NCBI GenBank assembly: GCA_964016885.1 | Contig: OZ024744.1 | Coordinates: 111,188,536 to 111,252,535 of the forward strand | Reading direction: 5' to 3' | DNA length: 64,000 nucleotides | Origin: Eledone cirrhosa | Taxonomy: Eukaryota > Mollusca > Cephalopoda > Octopoda > Eledonidae | In this document: positions 39,424 through 52,648 of the stretch, in pieces | Layout of the letters: each line of letters starts with the position of its first letter | How positions within the stretch are numbered: position 1 is the stretch's first letter | Notes under the pieces: model-generated | Told to the model about the DNA's origin: nothing | What the model saw: only the letters and a program-made list of their open reading frames with translations | Databases searched by the model: none | Program-made: the position numbers and the translations under genes

Positions 39424-40322
39424 AATGAAATAATTGTTTCTACTTTTGGCACAAGGCCAGCAAAATACTCAGTACATTACTGGTATGAAATAACATACCA
39501 GAAGTGTTAATATAAGAATCTGATTTACTTTATTCTACTAAAGATAATTGTTTCTACTTTTGGCACAAGGCCAGCAAATACCCAGTACATTACTGGTATG
39601 AAATAACATACCAGAAGTGTTAATATAAGAATCTGATTTACTTTATTCTACTAAAGATAATTGTTTCTACTTTTGGCACAAGGCCAGCAAAATACTCAGT
39701 ACATTACTGGTATGAAATAACATACCAGAAGTGTTAATATAAGAATCTGATTTACTTTATTCTACTAAAGATAATTGTTTCTACTTTTGGCACAAGGCCA
39801 GCAAATACCCAGTACATTACTGGTATGAAATAACATACCAGAAGTGTTAATATAAGAATCTGATTTACTTTATTCTACTAAAGATAATTGTTTCTACTTT
39901 TGGCACAAGGCCAGCAAATACCCAGTACATTACTGGTATGAAATAACATACCAGAAGTGTTAATATAAGAATCTGATTTACTTTATTCTACTAAAGATAA
40001 TTGTTTCTACTTTTGGCACAAGGCCAGCAAATACCCAGTACATTACTGGTATGAAATAACATACCAGAAGTGTTAATATAAGAATCTGATTTACTTTATT
40101 CTACTAAAGATAATTGTTTCTACTTTTGGCACAAGGCCAGCAAAATACTCAGTACATTACTGGTATGAAATAACATACCAGAAGTGTTAATATAAGAATC
40201 TGATTTACTTTATTCTACTAAAGATAATTGTTTCTACTTTTGGCACAAGGCCAGCAAAATACCCAGTACATTACTGGTATGAAATAACATACCAGAAGTG
40301 TCAATATAAGAATCTGATTTAC
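39424..40322 (-). repeat. 113-bp tandem array made of a SINE tail plus its insertion site
   Basis: ATTGTTTCTAC starts at 39,433, 39,547, 39,660, 39,774, 39,887, 40,000, 40,113 and 40,227, then as ACTGTTTCTAC at 40,341: eight intervals of 113-114 bp. Each unit is about 52 bp of minus-strand SINE tail (TTTCTACTTTTGGCACAAGG to CAGTACATTACTGGTA) plus about 60 bp of flanking DNA ending TTTATTCTACTAAAGATAA. That flank is the left target-site duplication of the full-length SINE ending the array. Units differ only by AATACTC/AATACCC-type changes. Confidence 0.95.
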
Positions 40323-40550
40323 TTTATTCTACTAAAGATAACTGTTTCTACTTTTGGCACAAGGCCAGCAAATACCCAGTACATTACTGGTACTTTATTT
40401 TATCGACCCCGGAAGGATGAAAAGCAAAGTTAACCTCGGCGGGATTTGAACTCAGATCATACAGGGACGTAACTCTATACTTCAAAGCATGGCATCCGGC
40501 CCTCTACCGATACTGCCAATCCACCGCCTTTTTATTCTACTAAAGATAAC
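40323..40550 (-). mobile_element. Full-length SINE with perfect 20-bp target-site duplication
   Basis: SINE in minus orientation at 40,343-40,530, bounded by identical direct repeats TTTATTCTACTAAAGATAAC at 40,323-40,342 and 40,531-40,550. The B box (minus GTTCAAATCCC) is at 40,441-40,451 and the tRNA-related head lies at the right end (GGCGGTGGATTGGCAGTATC on the minus strand). It is the last unit of the 113-bp tandem array and the only one with the complete SINE body, so it is the likely source of that array. Confidence 0.93.
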
Positions 40551-40630
40551 GTTAGTATGAAGGAAATAAGACAATGATTCCAATCACATAATATATTGTG
40601 CTGTGTGTGTTTGGTTTGGTAACATTATTT

Positions 40631-40825
40631 AAGGCGGTGGACTGGCAGTATCGGTAGAGGGTCGGACGTTATGCTTTGACGCATAGAGTTACGGCCCTTG
40701 CCATTCTGAGTTCAAATCCCGCCAAGGTTAACTTTGCCTTTCATCCTTACGGGGTCGATAAAATAAAGTACCAGTAATGCACTGGGTAATTACTGGCCTT
40801 GTGCCAAAAGTAGAAACAATTATTT
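40631..40825 (+). mobile_element. tRNA-derived SINE, first of a head-to-tail pair
   Basis: Plus-orientation full-length SINE: head AAGGCGGTGGACTGGCAGTA, B box GTTCAAATCCC at 40,710-40,720, body CTTACGGGGTCGATAAAATA, and tail AATGCACTGGGTAATTAC to AGAAACAATTATT. The tail part at 40,776-40,820 is the segment that aligns with the 44-bp satellite monomer. Pol III transcription is the family expectation. Confidence 0.92.
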
Positions 40826-41021
40826 AAGGCGGTAGATTAGCAGTATCGGTAGAGGGTCGGACGCCATGCTTTCCAGCATAGTTACGTCCCTTTACGATCT
40901 GAGTTCAAATCCCGCCGAGGTTGACTTTGCCTTTCATCCTTACGGGGTCGATAAAATAAAGTACCAGTAATGCACTGGGGGTTATTTGCTGGCCTTGTGC
41001 CTAAAGTAGAAACAATTATTT
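40826..41021 (+). mobile_element. tRNA-derived SINE, second of a head-to-tail pair
   Basis: Starts TAAGGCGGTAGATTAGCAGT immediately at the end of the first SINE (shared TTATTTAAGGCGG junction). The B box is at 40,903-40,913 and the tail ends AGAAACAATTATTTA. It differs from its neighbour at scattered positions, including the tail (GGGGGTTATTTGCTGG), so it is not a recent exact duplication; a second insertion into the tail of the first is plausible. Confidence 0.92.
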
Positions 41022-42557
41022 ATAAATGCTAAGTTAAGTGATACCTTTGTAAAAGCAATATTACAGGTGGGAATGGTCTTTAAAGATATGTATCTGGCGT
41101 AGAATCAAGAAAAATGACTATTTTCCTGTTGATCTAAATTTTAAGTCCTTTTTTATAACTTATATGGCCAGAATTTTTAGAAAGTTCTTAATGTGTGCAA
41201 AACTATCAAGGATCGGTCTCCACAGCCACCTTCGTGCCCACGGCAGACGGGAACTAAAATAAAGAAGATGTCATCATCGTTTACTATGGACAACCAAGAT
41301 GTGGATGTAAACTCAGATCTATATATAGTTAAAATATAGAGAAGAAAGATTTATTGATAAAGGAAACAAATCCATTTCCTTTGCATATCCAAAGGTAGGG
41401 TGACTATTCTACTACTTGATAGACTGCCAGTGACTAGTATGTGCCCTATTTTGCTGAATATTTTTAGCATTTTAGTCATATTCCTGATGATTCAGCTGCT
41501 TTCCCTGCTTTCATACCTTTAACCACACCTTAAACTGTCTAGTTGTGAACCAAAACAGTTGCTTACCCATCGTTCTCCTTACTCAACAACTTCTTATGGT
41601 ATAATTGCATGCCTGCTTCCAGTGTGACAGTGAAGTACAGAGTTATATCATATAAACTTTCCCTAACAATGTCTTGTTTTGCAGTGATATACTGCTAATT
41701 AATACAGAACAACTCATATCTCTGACATTCGTGTCTCAGAACATTGTTGAAACTCTTACTTTCTGCTTCTCTCATTGCTATTCATAACTGATAAATACAT
41801 GATATCCTTCTTTACTCTGCCACTTTCTTCCAATCTTTCTAAGCCTATCTCTTAACTTTTTATAGCTCTATCCACTGTACCATTCCATCTCCACATAATC
41901 TATCTGGTACTTTGCTACATCTATAAACTTGGTATGTGGTCTGCTGCAGGTTGTCTTGAAGAAACTCCTTAGTATTTTCTACGTTATAATTCTCTATCGT
42001 CTCCACCTTTTCATCATACATGTTACATAGTAATTCTTTGAACGTACACCTCACTGAGATATCTTTCATCGTCCATGCATTTCTTCTCCAGATTGTCTAG
42101 TGTCTCAATGTCACTCACTAATCACTAGTCTATGTTGAATAGTACATTCAACCATCTGTCTATCATATTTCCTGATCTACATGAAGTTTATTTGGCTTGT
42201 ATATTTACTTGTTTGGTAGGTGACCAGGTGGTTAGCTGACTGGTACCGCTTCTGAAGCTGCTGCTCTACATCTCACAACTCAAAAAGATTTGATCATTCT
42301 TTATTCCTTGTACCATGTCTGTAATTTCCATGTACATTGGAGTAGCCAACCTGATGTTACCCAAATATTATCCATTAAAGTCACCAGCTTTGGTAACACA
42401 GTTGTTCTTAGTTGTTGTGAAGGTAAGGTAGGTTACAAAAACAACTCAAAATATACCATCGGCTGGCAAGGTTGTCTGCAAGAGATCTTCACAGAAATTG
42501 TCCTTTTGTGCATCATTATGGTGCATCGGCAGACATTACTGTTACAGTTTTATTGCC
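41022..42557. other. Unique AT-rich DNA, no confident gene
   Basis: About 1.5 kb of single-copy-looking sequence without an obvious repeat. The longest frames are 69 codons on minus (41,860-42,069) and 90 codons on plus (42,290-42,562). The minus one has a protein-like composition (KELLCNMYDEKVETIENYNV, then VPDRLCGDGMVQWIEL), which could be a scrap of an old transposon or exon, but I recognise no domain. The plus frame runs into the neighbouring 197-bp repeat and looks random. Confidence 0.45.
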
Positions 42558-43257
42558 AGTGACTACTCCAAGCTCAATTCCTCAGTTTATTTCGCTGTTG
42601 ACAATAGAGTTATTCCACCGGCAATTCCAGGACGATTAGTCTTCTGTGAGGAACGCTAAACTCTTTCGTTTCTTGGCTTTAGCTTGCGTTCATTTTGACC
42701 CTCCTCTCTCTCTCTCTCTCCCTCTCTCTCTCTCTCTCCCTCTCTCTCTCCCTCTTCTCTCTCTCTCTCCAGTGACTACTCCAAGCTCAATTCCTCAGTT
42801 TATTTCGCTGTTGACAATAGAGTTATTCCACCGGCAATTCCAGGACGATTAGTCTTCTGTGAGGAACGCTAAACTCTTTCGTTTCTTGGCTTTAGCTTGC
42901 GTTCATTTTGACCCTCCTCTCTCTCTCTCTCTCTCCCTCTCTCTCTCCCTCTTCTCTCTCTCTCTCCAGTGACTACTCCAAGCTCAATTCCTCAGTTTAT
43001 TTCGCTGTTGACAATAGAGTTATTCCACCGGCAATTCCAGGACGATTAGTCTTCTGTGAGGAACGCTAAACTCTTTCGTTTCTTGGCTTTAGCTTGCGTT
43101 CATTTTGACCCTCCTCTCTCTCTCTCTCTCCCTCTCTCTCTCCCTCTTCCCTCTCTCTCTCTCCAGTGACTACTCCAAGCTCAATTCCTCAGTTTATTTC
43201 GCTGTTGACAATAGAGTTATCCACCGACAATTCCAGGACGATTAGTCTTCTGTGAGG
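42558..43257. repeat. 197-bp tandem repeat with an internal CT tract, about 3.5 copies
   Basis: AGTGACTACTCCAAGCTCAA starts at 42,558, 42,771, 42,968 and 43,165: spacings of 213, 197 and 197 bp. The first unit is longer only because its (CT)n/CCCT tract is longer (42,703-42,770). The fourth copy is partial, breaking off at GTGAGGAA (43,257). The non-CT part is nearly identical between copies, with small differences in copy 4 (TTATCCACCGACAA). The CT tract appears to be the unstable part. Confidence 0.96.
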
Positions 43258-43309
43258 AATCTCACCCCACTCCATCTCTTGTACACATCTACACACCTAT
43301 ACTCCTGGA

Positions 43310-45080
43310 TTTCTACCAGCACCATTACCAACACTACTATCACCAACAACAACACAACCACACTACCACCACCACCGACACCAACACTACTACAATACTA
43401 CCACCAACACTACTACAATACTACCACCTACACTACTACACAACTACCACCAATACCAACACAACCACACTACCACCGACACCAACACTACTACATTACT
43501 ACCACCAACGCTACTACAATACTACCACCTACACTACTACACTACTATCACCAACACCAACACAACCACACTACCACCACCACCGACAGCAACACTACTA
43601 CATTACTACCACCAACACTACTACAATACTACCACCTACACTACTACACAACTACCACCAATACCAACACAACCACACTACCACCACCACCACCACCAAC
43701 ACTACTACATTACTACCACCAACACTACTACAATACTACCACCTACACTACAACACTGCTATCACCAACACCAACACAACCACACTACCACCAACACCAA
43801 CACTACTACACTACTACCACCAATACCAACACAACCACACTACCACCAACACCAACACTACTACATTACTACCACCAACACGACTACAATACTGCCACCT
43901 ACACTACTACTCTACTATCACCAACACCAACACAACCACACTACCACCAACACCAACACTACTACATTACTACCACCAACACTACTACAATACTGCCACC
44001 TACACTACTACACTACTTCCACCAATACCAACACAACCACACTACCACCACCACCAACACAAACACTACTACATTACTACCACCAACACTACTACAATAC
44101 TACCATCTACACTACTACACTACTATCACCAACACCAACACAACCACACTACCACCACCACCGACACCAACACTACTACATTACTACCACCAACACTACT
44201 ACAATACAACCACCTACACTACTACACAACTACCACCAATACCAACACAAACCACACTACCACCACCACCGACACCAACACTACTACATTACTACCACCA
44301 ACGCTACTACAATACAACCACCTACACTACTACACTACTACCACCAATACCAACACAAACCACACTACCACCACCACCGACACCAACACTACTACATTAC
44401 TACCACCAACACTACTACAATACTACCACCTACACTACTACACAACTACAACCAATACCAACACAAACCACACTACCACCACCACCGACACCAACACTAC
44501 TACATTACTACCACCAACGCTACTACAATACAACCAGCTACACTACTACACAACTACCACCAATACCAACACAAACCACACTACCAACACCACCGACACC
44601 AACACTACTACATTACTACCACTAACACTACAAGAATACTACCACCTACACTACTACACAACTATCTCCAATACCAACACAAACCACACTACCACCACCA
44701 CCGACACCAACACTACTACATTACAACCACCAACACGACTACAATACTGCCACCTACACTACTACACAACTACCACCAATACCAACACAAACCACACTAC
44801 CACCACCACCGACACCAACACTACTACATTACTACCACCAACGCTACTACAATACAACCACCTACACTACTACACAACTACCACCAATACCAACACAAAC
44901 CACACTACCACCACCACCGACACCAACACTACTACATTACTACCACCAACGCTACTACAATACTACCACCTACACTACTACACTACTACCACCAATACCA
45001 ACACGACCACACTACCACCACAACGAACACCAACACTACTACATTACTGCCACCAACACTACTACAATACTACCACCTAC
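43310..45080. repeat. 107/108-bp repeat of ACC/ACT-rich units, about 16 copies
   Basis: CTACATTACTACCACCAAC recurs at about 43,491, 43,598, 43,705, 43,861, 43,962, 44,069, 44,176, 44,284, 44,392, 44,500 and 44,608. Spacing is mostly 107 bp to 44,176 and 108 bp afterwards, when ACAACCACACTACC became ACAAACCACACTACC. Units consist of CCACCAACACTACTACAATA, CTACCACCTACACTACTACA and a (CCA)n segment with CCGACACC. A 457-codon plus-strand frame at 43,252-44,625 rich in Thr, Tyr, Pro and His is a consequence of the repeat and has no domain. This array appears to be the parent of, or a sister to, the 12-bp array that follows. Confidence 0.93.
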
Positions 45081-46770
45081 ACTACACAAACACTACTACA
45101 ATACTACCAACACTACCACCAACAGTACCACCAACACTACCACTAACACTACTACCAACACTACTACCAACACTACCACCAACATTATTACCAACACTAC
45201 TACCAACACTACCACCAACACTACAACCAACACTACCACCAACAGTACTAGCAACACTACCACCAACAGTACTGCCAACACTACCACCAACATTACTACC
45301 AACACTACTACCAACTCTACTACCCACACTACCACCAACACTACTACCAACACTACCACCAACACTACCACCAACACTACCACCATCACTACCACCAACA
45401 CTATTACCAACACTACCACCAACACTACTACCAACACTACCACCAACACCACTACCAACACAACTACCAACACTACTACCAACACTACTACCAACACTAC
45501 TACCAACACTACTGCCAACACTACCACCAATACTACCACCAACACTACTACCAGCACTACTACCAACACTACCTCCAATAACACCACCAACACTACCACC
45601 AACACTACTACCAACACTACTACCAACACTACCACCAACACTACTACCAACACTACTAACAACACTACTAACAACAATACCACCAACACTACTACCAACA
45701 CTACTACCAACACTACCACCAACACTACCACCAACACTACCACCAACACTACTACCAACACTACCACCAACACTACCACCAACGCTACCACCAACACTAC
45801 CACCAACAATACCACCAACACTACTACCAATACTACTACCAACACTACTACCAACACTACCACCAACACTACCACCAACGCTACCACCAACACTACTACC
45901 AACACTACTAACAACACTACTACCAACACTACCACCATCACTACCACCAATATTACTACCAACACTACTACCAACACTACTACCAACACTACCACCAACA
46001 CTACTACCAACACTACTACCAATACTACTACCAAGACTACCACCAACACTACCACCAACACTACTACCAACACTACTACCAACACTACCACCAACACTAC
46101 TACCAACACTACTACCAACACTACTACCAACACTACTACCAACACTACCACCAACACTACTACCAACACTACCACCAATAATACTACCAAAACTACCACC
46201 AACACTACCACTAACACTACCACCAACACTACCACCAACACTACCACCATCACTACTACCAACACTACTACCAACACTAACAAAGACACTACCACCAACA
46301 CTACTACCAACACTACTACCAACACCACTACCAACACTACCACCAACACTGCTAACAACACTACTAACAACAATACCACCAACACTACTACCAACACTAC
46401 TACCAACACTACCACCAACACTACCACCAAAACTACCACCAACACTACTACCAACACTACCACCAACACTACCACCAACACTACCACCAACACTACCACC
46501 AACAATACCACCAACACTACTACCAACACTACTACTAACACTACTACCAACACTACCACCAACACTACCACCAACACTACCACCCACACTACTACCAACA
46601 CTACTACCAACACTACTACCAACACTACCACCATCACTACCACCAATATTACTACCAACACTACTACCAACACTAGTACCAACACTACCACCAACACTAC
46701 TATCAACACTACTACCAACACTACTAACAACACTACCACCAACACTACCACCAACACTACCACCAACACT
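44941..46770. repeat. Segmental duplication within the array, left copy
   Basis: Shares an ordered set of rare variants with 50,914-52,648. Examples are CACTACACAAACACTACTAC, AACAGTACCACCAAC (45,121 and 51,094), ACCTCCAATAACACC (45,571 and 51,472) and TATCAACACTACTACC (46,701 and 52,577). The offset changes from 5,973 to 5,901 to 5,876, consistent with loss of small multiples of the 12-bp unit in the right copy. Confidence 0.85.
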
Positions 46771-49700
46771 ACCACCAACACTACCACCAACACTACCACC
46801 AATACTACTACCAACACTACTACAAACACAACCACTAACACTACTACCAATACTACCACCAACACTACTACCAACACTACTACCAACAGTACTACCAACA
46901 CTACTACCAACACTACTACCAACACTACTACTAACGCTACTACCAACACTACTACCAACACTACCACCAACACTACTAACACCATTACTACTACCAACAC
47001 TACCACCAACACTACACTAACACTACCACTAACACTACTACCAACACTACTACCAACACTACTACCAACACTACTACCAACACTACCACCAACACTACCA
47101 CCAACACTACTACCAACACTACCACCAACACTACCACCAACACTACTACCAACACTACTACCAACACTACTACCAACACTACTCCCAACACTACTACCAA
47201 CACTACTACCAACACTACTCCCAACACTACTCCCAACACTACTACCAACACTACTACCAACACTACTACCAACACTACCACCAACACTACTACCAACACT
47301 ACTCCCAACACTACTCCCAACACTACCACCAACACTACTCCCAACACTACTCCCAACACTACTACCAACACTACTACCAACACTACTCCCAACACTACCA
47401 CCAACACTACTCCCAACACTACTCCCAACACTACTACCAACACTACTACCAACACTACTCCCAACACTACCACCAACACTACTACCAACACTACTACCAA
47501 CACTACTACCAACACTACTCCCAACACTACTCCCAACACTACTACCAACACTACTACCAACACTACTCCCAACACTACTCCCAACACTACTACCAACACT
47601 ACTACCAACACTACTCCCAACACTACCACCAACACTACTACCAACACTACTCCCAACACTACCACCAACACTACTACCAACACTACTCCAACACTACTCC
47701 CAACACTACTACCAACACTACCACCAACACTACTACCAACACTACTACCAACACTACCACCAACACTACTCCCAACACTACTCCCAACACTACTCCCAAC
47801 ACTACTACCAACACTACTACCAACACTACTCCCAACACTACTACCAACACTACTCCCAACACTACTCCCAACACTACTACCAACACTACTACCAACACTA
47901 CTCCCAACACTACCACCAACATTACTACCAACACTACTCCCAACACTACCACCAACACTACTACCAACACTACTCCCAACACTACTCCCAACACTACTAC
48001 CAACACTACTACCAACACTACTCCCAACACTACCACCAACACTACTTCCAACACTACTACCAACACTACCACCAACACTACTCCCAACACTACTACCAAC
48101 ACTACTACCAACACTACTCCCAACACTACTCCCAACACTACTACCAACACTACTACCAACACTACTCCCAACACTACCACCAACACTACTACCAACACTA
48201 CTTCCAACACTACTACCAACACTACCACCAACACTACTCCCAACACTACTCCCAACACTACTCCCAACACTACTACCAACACTACTCCCAACACTACTCC
48301 CAACACTACTACCAACACTACTACCAACACTACTACCAACACTACCACCAACACTACTACCAACACTACTCCCAACACTACTCCCAACACTACTACCAAC
48401 ACTACTACCAACACTACTACCAACACTACCACCAACACTACTACCAACACTACTCCCAACACTACCACCAACACTACTACCAACACGACTACCAACACTA
48501 CTCCCAACACTACTCCCAACACTACTACCAACACTACTACCAACACTACTACCAACACTACTCCCAACACTGCTCCCAACACTACCACCAACACTACTAC
48601 CAACACTACTACCAACACTGCTACCAACACTACTACCAACACTACTACCAACACTACTCCCAACACTACTACCAACACTACTACCAACACTACTACCAAC
48701 ACTACTACCAACACTACTACCAACACTACTCCCAACACTACTCCCAACACTACTACCAACACTACTACCAACACTACTACCAACACTACTCCCAACACTA
48801 CTACCAACACTATTCCCAACACTACTCCCAACACTACTCCCAACACTACTACCAACACTACTACCAACACTACTACCAACACTACTCCCAACACTACTAC
48901 CAACACTACTACCAACACTACTACCAACACTACTACCAACACTACTCCCAACACTACTCCCAACACTACTACCAACACTACTACCAACACTACTCCCAAC
49001 ACTACTCCCAACACTACTACCAACACTACTCCCAACACTACTCCCAACACTACTACCAACACTACTCCCAACACTACTCCCAACACTACTACCAACACTG
49101 CCACCAACACTACTACCAACACTACTCCCAACACTACCACCAACACTACCACCAACACTACCACCAACACTACTACCAACACTACCAATAACACTACTCC
49201 CAACACTACTACCAACACTACTACCAACACTACTATCAACACTGCTACCAACACTACTACCAACACTACTACCAACACTACTCCCAACACTACTACCAAC
49301 ACTACTCCTAACACTACTCCCAACACTACTACCAACACTACCACCAACACTACTACCAACACTACTCCCAACACTACTCCCAACACTACTACCAACAATA
49401 CTCCCAACACTACTCCCAACACTACTACCAACACTACTCCCAACACTACTACCAACACTACTACCAACAATACTCCCAACACTACTCCCAACACTACTCC
49501 CAACACTACTACCAACAATACTCCCAACACTACTCCCAACACTACTACCAACACTACTCCTAACACTACTCCCAACACTACTACCAACACTACTCCCAAC
49601 ACTACTACCAACACTACTCCCAACACTACTCCCAACACTACTACCAACACTACTCCCAACACTACTCCCAACACTACTACCAACAATACTCCCAACACTA

Positions 49701-50905
49701 CTCCCAACACTACCACCAACACTACTACCAACACTACTACCAATACTACTCCCAACACTACTCCCAACACTATTCCCAACACTACTACCAACACTACTAC
49801 CAACACTACCACCAACGCTACTACCAACACTACTACCAACACTACTCCCAACACTACTCCCAACACTACTACCAACACTACTACCAAAACTACCACCAAC
49901 ACTACTACCAACACTACTACCAACACTACTACCAACACTACTCCCAACACTACTACCAACACTACTCCCAACACTACTACCAACACTACTACCAACACTA
50001 CTACCAACACTACTACCAACACTACTACCAACACTACTCCCAACACTACTACCAACACTACTACCAACACTACTCCCAACACTACTACCAACACTACTAC
50101 CAACACTACTCCCAACACTACTACCAACACTACTACCAACACTACTACCAACACTAATACCAGCACTACTCCCAACACTACTCCCAACACTACTACCAAC
50201 ACTACTACCAACACTACTACCAACACTACAACCAACACTACTACCAAAACTACCACCAACACTACTCCCAACACTACTCCCAACACTACTCCCAACACTA
50301 CTCCCAACACTACTACCAACACTACTCCAAACACTACTACCAACACTACTCCCAACACTACTACCAACACTACTCCCAACACTACTACCAACACTACTAC
50401 CAACACTACTCCCAACACTACTACCAACACTACTACCAACACTACTCCCAACACTACTACCAACACTACTCCCAACACTACTCCCAACACTACCACCAAC
50501 ACTACTACCAACACTACTACCAATACTACTCCCAACACTACTCCCAACACTATTCCCAACACTACTCCCAACACTACTACCAACACTACTCCCAACACTA
50601 CTCCCAACACTACCACCAACACTACTACCAACACTACTACCAACACTACCACCAACACTACTACCAACACTACTACCAACACTACTACCAACACTACTCC
50701 CAACACTACTCCCAACACTACTACCAACACTACTACCAAAACTACCACCAACACTACTACCAACACTACTACCAACACTACTACCAACACTACTACCAAC
50801 ACTACTACCAACACTACTCCCAACACTACCACCAACACTACTACCAACACTACTACCAACACTACTACCAACACTACTACCAACACTACTCCCAACACTA
50901 CTACC
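45081..50905. repeat. 12-bp (ACCAACACTACT)n array, first block
   Basis: Uninterrupted 12-bp units ACCAACACTACT. Most variation is at one or two fixed positions: ACTACT/ACTACC, and CTACC against CTCCC. Up to about 47 kb the ACC-rich variant dominates with rare markers (AACAGTACC, AACATTATTACC, CCTCCAATAACACC); from about 47.2 kb the CTCCC variant becomes frequent. The plus strand is almost free of G. Since 12 is four codons, two of the three minus frames (reading VVVL and GSSV) and all three plus frames lack stops for kilobases, giving apparent proteins of up to about 1,080 codons. None is called as a gene. Confidence 0.97.
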
Positions 50906-51070
50906 AAAATTACTACCACCAACGCTACTACAATACTACCACTTACACTACTACACTACTACCACCAATACCAACACGACCACACTACCACCACAACGAA
51001 CACCAACACTACTACATTACTGCCACCAACACTACTACAATACTACCACCTACACTACACAAACACTACT
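50906..51070. repeat. Embedded relic of the 107-bp-type repeat
   Basis: ACCAACGCTACTACAATACT to ACACAAACACTACTACAATA breaks the 12-bp phase. It matches 44,933-45,097 with few differences (CACTTACACT for CACCTACACT), at an offset of 5,973 bp. It marks the left end of the segmental duplication. Confidence 0.9.
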
Positions 51071-52648
51071 ACAATACTACCAACACTACCACCAACAGTA
51101 CCACCAACACTACCACCAACATTATTACCAACACTACAACCAACACTACCAGCAACAGTACTAGCAACACTACCACCAACAGTACTGCCAACACTACCAC
51201 CAACACTACTACCAACACTACTACCAACTTTACTACCCACACTACCACCAACACTACTACCAACACTACCACCAACACTACCACCAACACTACCACCATC
51301 ACTACCACCAACACTATTACCAACACTACCACCAACACTACTACCAACACTACCACCAACACCACTACCAACACAACTACCAACACAACTACCAACACTA
51401 CTACCAACACTACTGCCAACACTACCACCAATACTACCACCAACACTACTACCAGCACTACTACCATCACTACCTCCAATAACACCACCAACACTACCAC
51501 CAACACTACTACCAACACTACTACCAACACTACCACCAACACTACTACCAACACTACTAACAACACTACTAACAACAATACCACCAACACTACTACCAAC
51601 ACTACTACCAACACTACCACAAACACTACCACCAACACTACCACCAACACTACTACCAACACTACCACCAACACTACCACCAACGCTACCACCAACACTA
51701 CCACCAACAATACCACCAACACTACTACCAATACTACTACCAACACTACTACCAACACTACCACCAACACTACCACCAACGCTACCACCAACACTACTAC
51801 CAACACTACTAACAACACTACTACCAACACTACCACCATCACTACCACCAATATTACTACCAACACTACTACCAACACTACTACCAACACTACCACCAAC
51901 ACTACTACCAACACTACTACCAACACTACTACCAAGACTACCACCAACACTACCACCAACACTACTACCAACACTACTACCAACACTACCACCAACACTA
52001 CTACCAACACTACTACCAACACTACTACCAACACTACTACCAACACTACCACCAACACTACTACCAACACTACCACCAATAATACTACCAAAACTACCAC
52101 CAACACTACCACTAACACTACCACCAACACTACCACCAACACTACCACCATCACTACTACCAACACTACCACCAACACTACTACCAACACTACTACCAAC
52201 ACCACTACCAACACTACCACCAACACTACTAACAACACTACTAACAACAATACCACCAACACTACTACCAACACTACTACCAACACTACCACCAACACTA
52301 CCACCAAAACTACCACCAACACTACTACCAACACTACCACCAACACTACCACCAACACTACCACCAACACTACCACCAACAATACCACCAACACTACTAC
52401 CACACTACTACTAACACTACTACCAACACTACCACCAACACTACCACCAACACTACCACCCACACTACTACCAACACTACTACCAACACTACTACCAACA
52501 CTACCACCATCACTACCACCAATATTACTACCAACACTACTACCAACACTAGTACCAACACTACCACCAACACTACTATCAACACTACTACCAACACTAC
52601 TAACAACACTACCACCAACACTACCACCAACACTACCACCAACACTAC
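50914..52648. repeat. Segmental duplication within the array, right copy
   Basis: Right-hand partner of 44,941-46,770. It ends where AACACTACCAACACTACTAC (about 52,640) breaks the 12-bp phase by three bases and the sequence returns to the CTCCC-type array. Confidence 0.85.

Noticed and set aside
40631..41021. tRNA genes
   Set aside because: The head has a B box and tRNA-like sequence but is followed by a SINE body and tail, occurs in several copies with target-site duplications, and has no complete cloverleaf that I can draw.
41860..42069. 69-codon minus-strand frame as a small gene
   Set aside because: The composition is protein-like but there is no recognisable domain, splice context or neighbour support; at this length it could easily be chance.
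43252..44625. 457-codon plus-strand frame rich in Thr, Tyr, Pro and His
   Set aside because: It is a read-through of the 107/108-bp repeat. The composition follows directly from ACC/ACT/CAC triplets.
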